NCBI RefSeq assembly: GCF_035506375.1 | Contig: NZ_DATJPM010000061.1 | Coordinates: 1-14,896 of the forward strand | Source: Methanocella sp. | GTDB lineage: Archaea; Halobacteriota; Methanocellia; Methanocellales; Methanocellaceae | DNA length: 14,896 nucleotides | Direction: 5' to 3' | In this document: positions 1 to 6,914 of the stretch, piece after piece | Layout of the letters: every line of letters starts with the position of its first letter | Position numbering within the stretch: position 1 is the first letter of the stretch | The notes under the pieces: generated by a model | Databases searched by the model: none | The model's input: only the letters and a program-made list of their open reading frames with translations | What the model was told of the DNA's origin: nothing | Program-made: the position numbers and the translations under genes

Positions 1-429
1 TAAGCAGGGGGTCTCCGAGGGGTAAGCAAGAGCGCTCCGCGCGGCGTCAGCCCCCTTTAGGAATTAAAAGTCCTCCGTGCCCTCTGTGTCCTCCGTGGTT
101 AATATTAAACCGGTGTCCTCTGTGGTGCCTCCGTACCCATCGTGGTAAAGTTTTTAATAAGCAAAATTGGGGTCTCCAGGGGGTAAGTAAGAGCGCTCCG
201 CGCGGCATCAGCCCTCTTCAGGATATAAAAGAAAGGAGGGGGTCTCCGAGGGGGCATAAGCCCCCTTCAGGGAATAAAAGAGCGCCGTGTTCGCCGTGTC
301 GCCGTGGTGAATTAAGTGCTGTGTCGCCGTGGTGTCGCCGTGTCGAATTTTAAGGAGCGCCGTGTTCGCCGTGTCGCCGTGGTGAATAATAAACCGTGCC
401 CTCCGTGGTGCCCCCGTGCGCCCCGTGGT
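1..429. repeat. Intergenic array of two interleaved repeat families (left array)
   Basis: This 429-bp stretch has no credible gene. Family A is a hairpin unit beginning GGGGTCTCCGAGGGG and ending near CAGGATATAAAAG. Long copies lie at about 1-70 and 168-231, and a short copy at about 236-280. The short copy folds as a perfect 7-bp stem (249-255 with 260-266, loop ATAA). In long copies the loop is replaced by an insert with its own GCGC-TCC-GCGC hairpin. Family B is a tandem CCGTG-type string (CCGTGTTCGCCGTGTCGCCG and CTCCGTG variants) at about 71-103, 111-146, 281-313, 318-346, 356-388 and 393-429. A 30-nt B core is identical at 281-310 and 356-385. On the minus strand the last B copy starts immediately after the amrS stop codon. 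Both families recur at 12528-12933. Function is unknown. Confidence 0.85.
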
Positions 430-1452
430 TCAGCGGCCGTAGTCGCCGACGATGGGTATTTTTTCTCCGCATTTCGGGCATTTCTTATCGGGCGTGATGC
501 TATAGCGCATGATCTGGAACCCGTAGCGCTCGATCAAAAGCTCATTACATTTCGGGCACCAGGTATTCTCGTATTTATTGCCCAGTGTGTTGCCCAGGTA
601 CACGTAGTTCACGCCCTCTTCTTTCGCGATATCGTGGGCCCTTTCGAGCACCTTGATTGAGGTCGATTCCAGGTGGTCCATATGGTACATTGGGTGGAAA
701 CGGGTGAAGTGAATAGGCGTATCCGGGCCGAGGTTATCATAACACCACTTCGACAGCGCCCTGATCTCCTCGGGCGAGTCATTCTGGCCCGGGATGACCA
801 GGTTCACCACTTCGACGTGCATGCCCCTCTCTCTGGCGATCTTCGTCGACTGTAATACGGGCTCGAGCTTCGACTTGCATATCTTCCTGTAAAAGTCCTC
901 GCTGAAGGCCTTGATATCGACACGGAAGGCGTCCAGCAGTCCCTTCATGACGTCCATGTGCTCGGGCGTCGGGTAACCGTTGGTGACATAGATCGTCTTA
1001 ATGCCCTTTTCATGGCACTTCAAGGCGCAGTCGTGCGTATACTCCAGCCAGATGCCCGGCTCGTTATAGGTCCAGGAGACACTTTTACACAGCGAATCGA
1101 CCGCGTTCCGGGCCAATTCTTCGGGCATGATGTCCGTGGTGTAGACTTCCTGGATCTCGGCCTGGGAAATGCCCCAGTTCTGGCAGTGCTCGCACTGGAA
1201 GTTACAGCCCACAGAGCCGACGGAGTACGAAAAGCTGCCAGGGTAGAAGTGGTAGAGCGGCTTCTTCTCAATGGGGTCGCTGGCCTCGGAGGTCACGGTG
1301 CCATAGATGAGCGAGAATATCCGGCCGTCGATGTTCTTCCGCGTACGGCAGTGGCCGAGCTTGCCCGGGGCAATGACGCACCGGTATGAGCAGACGTTGC
1401 ACTTCGCTTTGCCGTCCTTCAACGGCTCCCAGAGGATGGCTTCCTTTAGCAT
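430..1452 (-). CDS. amrS: AmmeMemoRadiSam-type radical SAM enzyme (AmrS / PflA-like, COG1180 family)
   Basis: This 340-residue protein carries the radical SAM cluster motif CX3CX2C at C83, C87 and C90 (GCNFQCEHCQNW), which binds the [4Fe-4S] cluster that cleaves S-adenosylmethionine. An N-terminal cysteine cluster (C18, C21, C25, C35) and a C-terminal pair of CxxC knuckles (CPKC twice, in the last 45 residues) fit the zinc-ribbon-like ends of this family. The middle has the expected SWTYNEPGIW and VDIKAF segments of PFL-activase-like enzymes. Family members usually partner genomically with Memo and AMMECR1 proteins; neither is in this window, so the substrate is unknown. The ATG at 1452 lacks a clear ribosome binding site, but a TATA-like box lies about 30 nt upstream, suggesting a very short leader. 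The stop codon directly abuts the left repeat array. Family assignment is strong; the gene symbol is by family resemblance. Confidence 0.88.
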   Translation of the reverse strand: MLKEAILWEPLKDGKAKCNVCSYRCVIAPGKLGHCRTRKNIDGRIFSLIYGTVTSEASDPIEKKPLYHFYPGSFSYSVGSVGCNFQCEHCQNWGISQAEIQEVYTTDIMPEELARNAVDSLCKSVSWTYNEPGIWLEYTHDCALKCHEKGIKTIYVTNGYPTPEHMDVMKGLLDAFRVDIKAFSEDFYRKICKSKLEPVLQSTKIARERGMHVEVVNLVIPGQNDSPEEIRALSKWCYDNLGPDTPIHFTRFHPMYHMDHLESTSIKVLERAHDIAKEEGVNYVYLGNTLGNKYENTWCPKCNELLIERYGFQIMRYSITPDKKCPKCGEKIPIVGDYGR

Positions 1453-1479
1453 GTTGTGACCGCCGGCGTATAATTCATC

Positions 1480-1487
1480 GATATAAT
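1480..1487 (-). promoter_or_regulatory. TATA-like box for the radical SAM gene
   Basis: On the minus strand this reads ATTATATC, with its 5' end 35 nt before the ATG at 1452. That spacing predicts transcription starting only about 5 nt before the start codon. No mapped start site is available. Confidence 0.4.
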
Positions 1488-1499
1488 CCTCGTTTTTTC

Positions 1500-1523
1500 A
1501 TGATGATATATATGATGATATAT
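1500..1523. repeat. Tandem 12-bp duplication (ATGATGATATAT twice)
   Basis: Two exact head-to-tail copies of ATGATGATATAT lie between divergent genes. Each contains a TATA-like core. It may be simple-sequence expansion or a doubled promoter or operator element. Confidence 0.7.
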
Positions 1524-1750
1524 ATTATGTGTGAGCATACCTGCGCCAGGAAAGGCTCCTTCAAGGATGAACCCTGATATAGGCTTTCTGTCATAATCGC
1601 TTAACTCCGATATCCGTCACCACTTTAAGCTTCACTTAACGTGCGTTTTTCCGATAATAATTCGAAGGCCGACTGCATATTTTCCAGGCGCTTTCGACTG
1701 ACGGTGGCGCAATTTTTCTCGAGGTGCCCTATTCGCGGGACATCGATGCC

Positions 1751-1758
1751 TTTATATA
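1751..1758 (+). promoter_or_regulatory. Strong TATA-like box (TTTATATA)
   Basis: TTTATATA matches the archaeal TATA consensus and predicts a transcript start near 1780. The nearest downstream gene starts at 1926, so this implies either a long 5' leader for the membrane winged-helix gene or an unannotated small transcript. Confidence 0.45.
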
Positions 1759-1925
1759 CTAACAGCTTAAATCACACAGTAACCGCAATGGCAACATGAA
1801 CCCAGATTTTCGCGCATAAAAGGCAAATGCAAAGGCCATAGACTGAAAGCCTTAAAATTATACGGTAACACGAAAAAATATTTGTAGTCATAAAAGCTTA
1901 AATCAGAAGGTCGGACGGTTAAAGG

Positions 1926-4145
1926 ATGAAAAAGTTCATTAACTTATTGCTTATCAGCATTATCTTATTATCAATCACCGCCGTCACGGGTGCAAACGCC
2001 TCAAATACGGCTTTCAGCATCAGCGGACAGGTCATTGACCGTTACGGGGACCCTTTACCCGGTGCAACAGTAACGCTTATCGACAATAATTTTAATACGA
2101 TCGCAACAAAAACCACGAATCAAAACGGCAACTTCGATTTTCTCAACGTAGTAGCGGAAACGAATACGTGTACGGTAAGGGTGTCCTATACGGATTCCGA
2201 CGGCACGAAATACGATATGCCGACCTATTATGTCAAATGGTATCCGACCAGCAACATACAATATATACCATCCAGCCAGACCCAGATACCTAATTACCCA
2301 CAGCCCGAGTATGGCTACCTTTACGGCGCCATCCAGACGGGGTCGGACAACAGCGCAACCTTCATCAACGGGATCGTCTACCTGGTGAGCCTGGACAACG
2401 ACGTTAAATATTATGAGTTCGCGGACAGGACCGACGGCAAAGGCAGCTACACATTCTACGTTCCCGCGGGGTCGTACATGCTCTACGCCCAGCACTGGGA
2501 GAACGGCGTCGTCTACGAGTCCACCCACAAGCAGGTCACGGTGACACGGAATGCCGATATCGCGAACGTCCTTGAGACCCGGATTATCCTGCCGCTCAAC
2601 ACTCCCTCCAGCAATGCGGACCCCGGCGTGATGCCGGAGCATCATACGAATACTATATCGGGCACCGTCCTCACGAAGGACGGGAAGCCGGTCGCGGGTG
2701 CGACCGTGACCCTCCTGGAGAAGGCGGATAACGGCTCCGTCTATATCCCCATGAAAGTCACGGACGGGAGCATCGTAAAAACGACGACCGACAGCAACGG
2801 CAACTATACGTTCAACGGCGCGATCCCGACGACCAACGACGGCAAGTCCATCCAGGCCAAGAAGGATATCAAGGTCCAGGTAGACTACACAGACCTGAGT
2901 GGCGCTGCACAGACCATCACCGCAGCCAATAGCGATTCCAGGCCGCTGTACTACCCGGACGTCATCCTGGGCTACGGGGTTGAAGATTCGGCCAGGAGCA
3001 TCACGATGCCGACCGTCACCGTGCCCTATGCGAAGGGCGGGTGGGTCAGCCTGAGCTCGGTGCCCACGGGCGCCAACATCTATGTGGACGGGCAGCAGCT
3101 TTTCGGCCCGAACAACCAGCCCCTGGCGACTCCCTGTACTGCCTACATCGATGCGGGCACGCACACCATAAAGATGAGTAAGGACGGCTATTCCGATACT
3201 TCCGACACCATCACGATGGAGGCAAACCAGCAGCATCCCGATTTCATCATGAGCCTGCAAAAGGCCGTCGTGCCCGCCTGGGTGACGCTGGTCGCCGCGA
3301 TCGTCATACTTCTCATAGCAGCTATTGCGATCATCGCCCTCCTGGCTACCCGGATCAAGTCGATTCTTGCGCCGGTCGCGAAGGCGCTGGGCGGCTTCAG
3401 GCATAAGATGGACGGCGCGAAGGCAGACCGCGAGGTCGCCAGGGCCCATAAGGCCGAGGCCGCAAAGCAGGAGGCCGTAAAGCGCGAAACGGCCAGGCAG
3501 GAGAGCGCCCCGCCGGTCGACGTGGTCAATGTCGACCCCGTGAAGCGCAGGCATGAGACGATTGCGGCGGACGACGGTAAAAAGAAGAAGATCCTCGACT
3601 TCGACCTGAAGCACATCGCCGACGGCGTGCCCAGGAAGGTCAAGGCCCGCGAGCCGATCGATGCCCCGAAGGAGCGGACTCCGGTCGTCTTCGCGAGCGA
3701 TATCTACAAGAAATCGAGCGGCAACGTAGAGCGATACGAGACTCCGGCGAGGAGCAACGAGCCGCCTGCGAGGGGCTACGAGCAGCCGCGTGCCCAGCCG
3801 GTGAGCGAGCGCGAGGCGCTGGTCGAGCGGCCGACGTCGCCCGAGCGCAACGAGCGGTTCCGGATCCCGCGGTTCCCGGGGCAGCGTGGCGAAGCGAGCG
3901 CGTCCTCCAGCGATAAGGAGCGTGTACTCCGGTATATCCGGGACCACCCTGAGGGCGTATCGTTCATCCAGATGAGCAACGATCTGGAGATAATACCGAA
4001 CAATCTCACTTACATCACCAAGGAACTCGTCATCAACGACGATATAGAGAAAGTCAAGGGGCTGTACTACTATAAGTCCCACACGTCGCCCGCTGACGAC
4101 AGCTCATCGTCCGTGGTCGTCTGGCGACTGGACGGCGATAAATAA
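1926..4145 (+). CDS. Secreted/transmembrane protein with carboxypeptidase-regulatory-like and PEGA domains and a cytoplasmic winged-helix-like tail
   Basis: This 739-residue protein begins with a signal peptide (about 1-25, likely cleavage after ANA). The outside portion has carboxypeptidase-regulatory-like beta sandwiches at about 31-110 and 243-365, both with the ISGxV...GxPxxGATVTL pattern. A less clear beta domain sits at about 131-215, and a PEGA-like domain at 371-445 (VSLSSVPTGANIYVDGQ). One membrane helix spans about 450-475. The inside portion is a charged, alanine/lysine-rich helical stretch (495-530), a proline/arginine-rich linker, and a winged-helix-like domain at about 662-718 (RVLRYIRDHPEGVSFIQMSN). 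The layout suggests the surface domains sense or bind envelope polymer and the tail acts inside, on DNA or on a protein partner. The next gene starts 16 nt downstream and encodes an actin-fold protein, so the two are probably cotranscribed. Domain calls are from pattern recognition; the function is inferred. Confidence 0.75.
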   Translation: MKKFINLLLISIILLSITAVTGANASNTAFSISGQVIDRYGDPLPGATVTLIDNNFNTIATKTTNQNGNFDFLNVVAETNTCTVRVSYTDSDGTKYDMPTYYVKWYPTSNIQYIPSSQTQIPNYPQPEYGYLYGAIQTGSDNSATFINGIVYLVSLDNDVKYYEFADRTDGKGSYTFYVPAGSYMLYAQHWENGVVYESTHKQVTVTRNADIANVLETRIILPLNTPSSNADPGVMPEHHTNTISGTVLTKDGKPVAGATVTLLEKADNGSVYIPMKVTDGSIVKTTTDSNGNYTFNGAIPTTNDGKSIQAKKDIKVQVDYTDLSGAAQTITAANSDSRPLYYPDVILGYGVEDSARSITMPTVTVPYAKGGWVSLSSVPTGANIYVDGQQLFGPNNQPLATPCTAYIDAGTHTIKMSKDGYSDTSDTITMEANQQHPDFIMSLQKAVVPAWVTLVAAIVILLIAAIAIIALLATRIKSILAPVAKALGGFRHKMDGAKADREVARAHKAEAAKQEAVKRETARQESAPPVDVVNVDPVKRRHETIAADDGKKKKILDFDLKHIADGVPRKVKAREPIDAPKERTPVVFASDIYKKSSGNVERYETPARSNEPPARGYEQPRAQPVSEREALVERPTSPERNERFRIPRFPGQRGEASASSSDKERVLRYIRDHPEGVSFIQMSNDLEIIPNNLTYITKELVINDDIEKVKGLYYYKSHTSPADDSSSSVVVWRLDGDK

Positions 4146-4161
4146 AAGAGGCTGGATGTGA

Positions 4162-5289
4162 ATGGTCGAAGCTAACGATAACATAGAAAATGAGACGATG
4201 TCAGACGACAATAATCAGGCATACGAGTTCGCCGAGAATAACAACACCATGCGAAAGCGGAGATCGGACGCGATCCCGATCGGGCTGAAGATCGGCTCGA
4301 CCCGGACCGTGCTCGTGATGCCTAATTACGAGGGCAGCCTGGATATCGTGCGCACCCTGACGTGCGTCGCTAAGTACCGGGACCTTTTCACCGGAAAGCT
4401 GGCTACGAAATTCGGCGACGAGGCGGCCGAGGAGTACGCGGACTCCGTGTACTTCATGTTCCGCGCCGGCCTGCCCCAGGACGACGACAGCGTCAAGCTG
4501 GCCGCCCAGTTCATCGAGTATCTCGTTTACAAGTATAACATCCCCGAGAACAGCTATGTGACGCTGGCCCACCCGGCGGTCGAGAACGACCGGGGCCGAA
4601 AGAATCTGAAGGAGATCATTTCGGGCATGTCCATCGGCCGTGCCGGCAGGCAGGCCTGGTCCGAGGCGTTCTGCGGCGCCATCCCGGCCTTCGACGGCCT
4701 CGACGCCATCAAGAAGACCTTCATGAGCGTCAACATGGGCTCCACCACGCTGGAGATGAGCGTTTTCAGGAATGGCGAGCCCGTGCACACCGTGACACTC
4801 GGTACTATAAGCGGCAATATCGTGGACCGGAAAATAAGATTAGGCGTCCAGAACGAGACCCAGGGTATCGTGAACATAGACCTGAACACGGCCCGCAAGT
4901 ACAAAGAGGAGTTTGCCAACTTCATCGACTACAAGCCTGTCTATGATTCCGTTCACATTCACGATAAAGGCCAGTACGGCTTCAAGATCGAGAAGAGCAT
5001 CATGAAGCCCGTCGAGGAGTACGTGAACAACGTGGTCGAGGCAATCATGGAGAACTTCTTCCCCCAGTTAGCCCAGGACCATTACCAGACGTACAAGCGC
5101 GTCCTCTCGGAGCCGATCATACTGACGGGCGGCATGGCGTGCATCCCAGGTCTAAAAGAGAGAATACAGCAGCTCCTCTCGGACGAGCTGGAGCAGCATG
5201 TCACGGTCATATCGAGTGACCGGCCAGACCTGGCACCGGCAATAGGCGCCTACAGGATCTCCGAGTACACGCTGCAGTACCGCGAATAA
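4162..5289 (+). CDS. Actin/MreB-fold (ASKHA superfamily) protein with altered nucleotide-binding residues
   Basis: This 375-residue protein has the actin/Hsp70 fold landmarks in order. They are a phosphate-1 loop GLKIGSTRT (41-49), a connecting segment SEAFCGAIPAF (167-177) like the EPxAAAIGAG segment of MreB, a phosphate-2 loop SVNMGSTTLEMSVF (189-202), and an adenosine motif ILTGGMACIPGL (320-331). About 35 acidic, asparagine-rich residues precede the fold. The acidic residue usual in phosphate-1 (GxDxG) is K43, and the usual Asp of phosphate-2 is N191; the Glu of the connecting segment is kept (E168). ATP binding may persist while hydrolysis is slowed or lost. The start at 4162 is supported by GAGG at 4148-4151; an internal ATG at 4198 is less likely. 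It is probably cotranscribed with the membrane winged-helix gene and is followed by a terminator-like hairpin. It could be a filament-forming cytoskeletal protein or a non-polymerising regulator; the sequence alone cannot decide. Confidence 0.75.
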   Translation: MVEANDNIENETMSDDNNQAYEFAENNNTMRKRRSDAIPIGLKIGSTRTVLVMPNYEGSLDIVRTLTCVAKYRDLFTGKLATKFGDEAAEEYADSVYFMFRAGLPQDDDSVKLAAQFIEYLVYKYNIPENSYVTLAHPAVENDRGRKNLKEIISGMSIGRAGRQAWSEAFCGAIPAFDGLDAIKKTFMSVNMGSTTLEMSVFRNGEPVHTVTLGTISGNIVDRKIRLGVQNETQGIVNIDLNTARKYKEEFANFIDYKPVYDSVHIHDKGQYGFKIEKSIMKPVEEYVNNVVEAIMENFFPQLAQDHYQTYKRVLSEPIILTGGMACIPGLKERIQQLLSDELEQHVTVISSDRPDLAPAIGAYRISEYTLQYRE

Positions 5290-5290
5290 G

Positions 5291-5314
5291 TGCGCCGATT
5301 ATTTTCACGGCGCA
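5291..5314 (+). terminator. Hairpin with T-rich tail after the actin-like gene
   Basis: A perfect 7-bp stem (TGCGCCG at 5291-5297 with CGGCGCA at 5308-5314, 10-nt loop) begins 1 nt after the stop codon. It is followed by the T-rich run TATTCTCCTATTTTTA. This could end the 1926-5289 transcript. Archaeal termination depends mainly on the T tract, so the role of the stem is uncertain. Confidence 0.5.
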
Positions 5315-5389
5315 TATTCTCCTATTTTTAAGTATTCCTTTCGCTTACCATGGGCTATGGACGTGTAAGCATTGCCCAGCCTGCATTTG

Positions 5390-5590
5390 ATGATGGTGGC
5401 AAAGCGGTTTGATAACTACCGCCTGGCCCTGGATAAGAAGAGGCGCGAGGTCTTCGACTACATCCTGTTCGAGCTCGCTGGCCGGAGGGAGGAGACGCTG
5501 GTCATGCACCCGAACCACACCGAGGCCGCCCTGATGAACGCTTTGATAGAGATGGAGATGCGCATCGAGGCGCTTGAGAAGAAAGGCTAA
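5390..5590 (+). CDS. Small hypothetical protein, helical and charged
   Basis: This encodes about 66 residues, rich in Arg, Lys and Glu, with predicted amphipathic helices at both ends (KRFDNYRLALDKKRREVFDY and LMNALIEMEMRIEALEKK). The C-terminal helix has coiled-coil spacing. I do not recognise a family. The start is uncertain: ATG at 5390 or 5393, GTG at 5396 and TTG at 5372 or 5387 are all in frame, with a stop codon at 5366-5368. None has a clear ribosome binding site. A TATA-like run (TTTTTAAGTA, about 5326-5334) lies upstream, after the hairpin that closes the previous unit, so it is probably transcribed separately. It converges with the thioredoxin reductase gene. Confidence 0.6.
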   Translation: MMVAKRFDNYRLALDKKRREVFDYILFELAGRREETLVMHPNHTEAALMNALIEMEMRIEALEKKG

Positions 5591-5660
5591 AGCCGATCCC
5601 GCCCCTAACACCGGTATAATAAAAATATGGAATGCCCGATATTGGGCTAAATGTAATTTC

Positions 5661-6578
5661 CTAACACTTTTGTGTGCTGATATAAGTGAACGCGGACATC
5701 GCGGCTTTGGCCCCTTCGCCCGCCGCCACGATGATCTGCTTCTGGGGCACGTCGCTGACGTCTCCGGCCGCGAACACGCCGCAAACGTTCGTCCTGCACC
5801 GCTCGTCGATGACGATCTCGCCACGGTCGTTGATCTCCAACAGGTCCTTGGCGAAGGCCACGTTCGGGAGCAACCCGACCTCGACGAACACGCCGCCTAC
5901 GTTGAGCGTCTTACGCTCGCCGCCGGACGTGGAGACGATATCGACCGACTCCACGAAGTCCTTGCCGTTGATCCTGTCGACGGTATAGCCCATCAAAATG
6001 GCCACCTTATCGCTACTTTGTATCTTATCGACGACGACCTTATCCGCCTTCAGCGTGCTGCGGACGACCAGGAATATCTTCTTCGCCATGGGTATGAGGT
6101 CCATCACGGCCTCGGCCGCCGCATTCCCGCCGCCGATAACGGCCACGTCCATGCCCGAGAACAGCGGCCCATCGCACGTCGGGCAATAGCTCACGCCCTT
6201 ATTCCTGAACTCCTTCTCGCCAGGTACGTTCAGCTCTTTCCACTTCGAGCCCGTGGCGACGACCACCGCCCTCGCCTCATAAGCGGTGCCGTCCGCCGCC
6301 ATCGCCATGAAATAATCGCCTGCTTTCTCGAGCTTCGCCACGCGGCTCAGCTTTATGTCGATCTTCATGTCCTCGAGCTGCTTTTTGATGAGGGCAGCGA
6401 GCTGGGGGCCTGGTATGCTTTTATATCCCGGGTAGTTCTCCACGTTACCGGTCTTTGTCACGTTGCCGCCGACGGAGTCGGCGATCAGCTGAAGCGTAAG
6501 CCCCTTGCGCTTCGCGTAAATCGCCGCCGTCATGCCCGCCGGGCCGGCGCCGATGATGATGAGGTCGAGTAAAGCCAT
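5661..6578 (-). CDS. trxB: Thioredoxin reductase-like flavoprotein (TrxB family)
   Basis: This 305-residue protein (ATG at 6578; a GTG one codon earlier is less likely) matches low-molecular-weight thioredoxin reductase in length and order. It has an FAD Rossmann motif GAGPAG (10-15), a redox-active CPTC followed by DGPLF (132-135), a second nucleotide motif GGGNAAAEA (about 149-157), and the C-terminal FAD segment FAAGDVSDVPQKQI. The enzyme should pass electrons through FAD and the CPTC disulfide to a thioredoxin- or glutaredoxin-like protein. The segment that grips the NADPH 2'-phosphate in classic enzymes (HRRxxxR) reads VVRSTLK here, so NADPH may not be the donor. Methanogen relatives using reduced F420 are known. 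It lies 26 nt downstream of the glutaredoxin gene on the same strand, so the two are probably cotranscribed. Confidence 0.9.
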   Translation of the reverse strand: MALLDLIIIGAGPAGMTAAIYAKRKGLTLQLIADSVGGNVTKTGNVENYPGYKSIPGPQLAALIKKQLEDMKIDIKLSRVAKLEKAGDYFMAMAADGTAYEARAVVVATGSKWKELNVPGEKEFRNKGVSYCPTCDGPLFSGMDVAVIGGGNAAAEAVMDLIPMAKKIFLVVRSTLKADKVVVDKIQSSDKVAILMGYTVDRINGKDFVESVDIVSTSGGERKTLNVGGVFVEVGLLPNVAFAKDLLEINDRGEIVIDERCRTNVCGVFAAGDVSDVPQKQIIVAAGEGAKAAMSAFTYISTQKC

Positions 6579-6604
6579 CACGCGATGAATGTCTCTAAAA
6601 AAGA

Positions 6605-6853
6605 TTAATGTTCCGCACTCAGGAACTTGTCGATCTTCGGCGCGTTGAAGCCGACCATGACCCGGTCCCCGATGACGATTACCGGTGTCACCCTGATGCC
6701 GTACCTCTTAGCCATTTCCTCCAGCGCCTTCTTATTCGTCCGGACGTCGATGTCCTCGTAGGGCACGCCTTTTCTATCGAGGTATGCCTTAGCGCGGTTA
6801 CAATCCGGGCAGGTGGGCTGGGAGTATATCTTGACCTTCATCATATAGACCAT
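6605..6853 (-). CDS. Glutaredoxin/NrdH-like small redox protein
   Basis: This is a thioredoxin-fold protein of 82 residues from ATG 6853. The active-site CPDC (C15 and C18) follows the first strand (VKIYSQPT), and the cis-proline motif VTPVIVIGDRVMVGF comes at the expected distance. The length fits the glutaredoxin/NrdH class, which passes electrons to targets such as ribonucleotide reductase or peroxidases. The thioredoxin reductase gene follows directly, so it is the likely electron donor. In-frame ATGs at 6844 and 6841 would remove three or four residues. A strong TATA box lies exactly 30 nt before ATG 6853, favouring a leaderless message from that codon. Confidence 0.88.
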   Translation of the reverse strand: MVYMMKVKIYSQPTCPDCNRAKAYLDRKGVPYEDIDVRTNKKALEEMAKRYGIRVTPVIVIGDRVMVGFNAPKIDKFLSAEH

Positions 6854-6875
6854 ATCTATATTATACGGTTATATA

Positions 6876-6883
6876 ATATAAAA
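6876..6883 (-). promoter_or_regulatory. TATA box for the glutaredoxin/thioredoxin reductase operon
   Basis: The minus strand reads TTTATATT with its 5' end at 6883, which places the expected transcript start at about 6853. That is the first base of the glutaredoxin ATG, consistent with a leaderless transcript. Confidence 0.55.
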
Positions 6884-6914
6884 GGATACCATAATAGAAT
6901 AAAATGGCAATTTT

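Larger units (their letters stand above)
1453..1925. other. Divergent intergenic region, no gene
   Basis: This 473-bp AT-rich stretch lies between the divergent radical SAM gene and the membrane winged-helix gene. I see no credible ORF or RNA gene. It holds a tandem 12-bp duplication (1500-1523), a strong TATA-like box (1751-1758) and a direct 11-mer repeat AGCTTAAATCA at 1764-1774 and 1895-1905. A second weaker TATA-like run (AAAAATATTT, about 1873-1883) could serve the gene at 1926. If the box at 1751 is used for that gene, the leader would be about 145 nt. Confidence 0.5.

Noticed and set aside
1..429. CRISPR-like array
   Set aside because: Units are heterogeneous, adjacent or interleaved without unique spacers of even length, and there are no cas genes.
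316..660. Plus-strand ORF over the repeat array and the end of the radical SAM gene
   Set aside because: It is made of translated repeat sequence and antisense of a real gene.
2055..4082. Long open frame (675 codons) on the minus strand opposite the membrane winged-helix gene
   Set aside because: Its translation is low-complexity and rich in Arg, Gly, Asp and Val with no motifs, while the plus-strand frame has a signal peptide, recognisable domains and a proper operon. It is an antisense shadow of a GC-rich gene.
5574..6572. 332-codon plus-strand frame opposite thioredoxin reductase
   Set aside because: It is antisense to a clear flavoprotein gene and its translation is Arg/His/Asp-rich without motifs.
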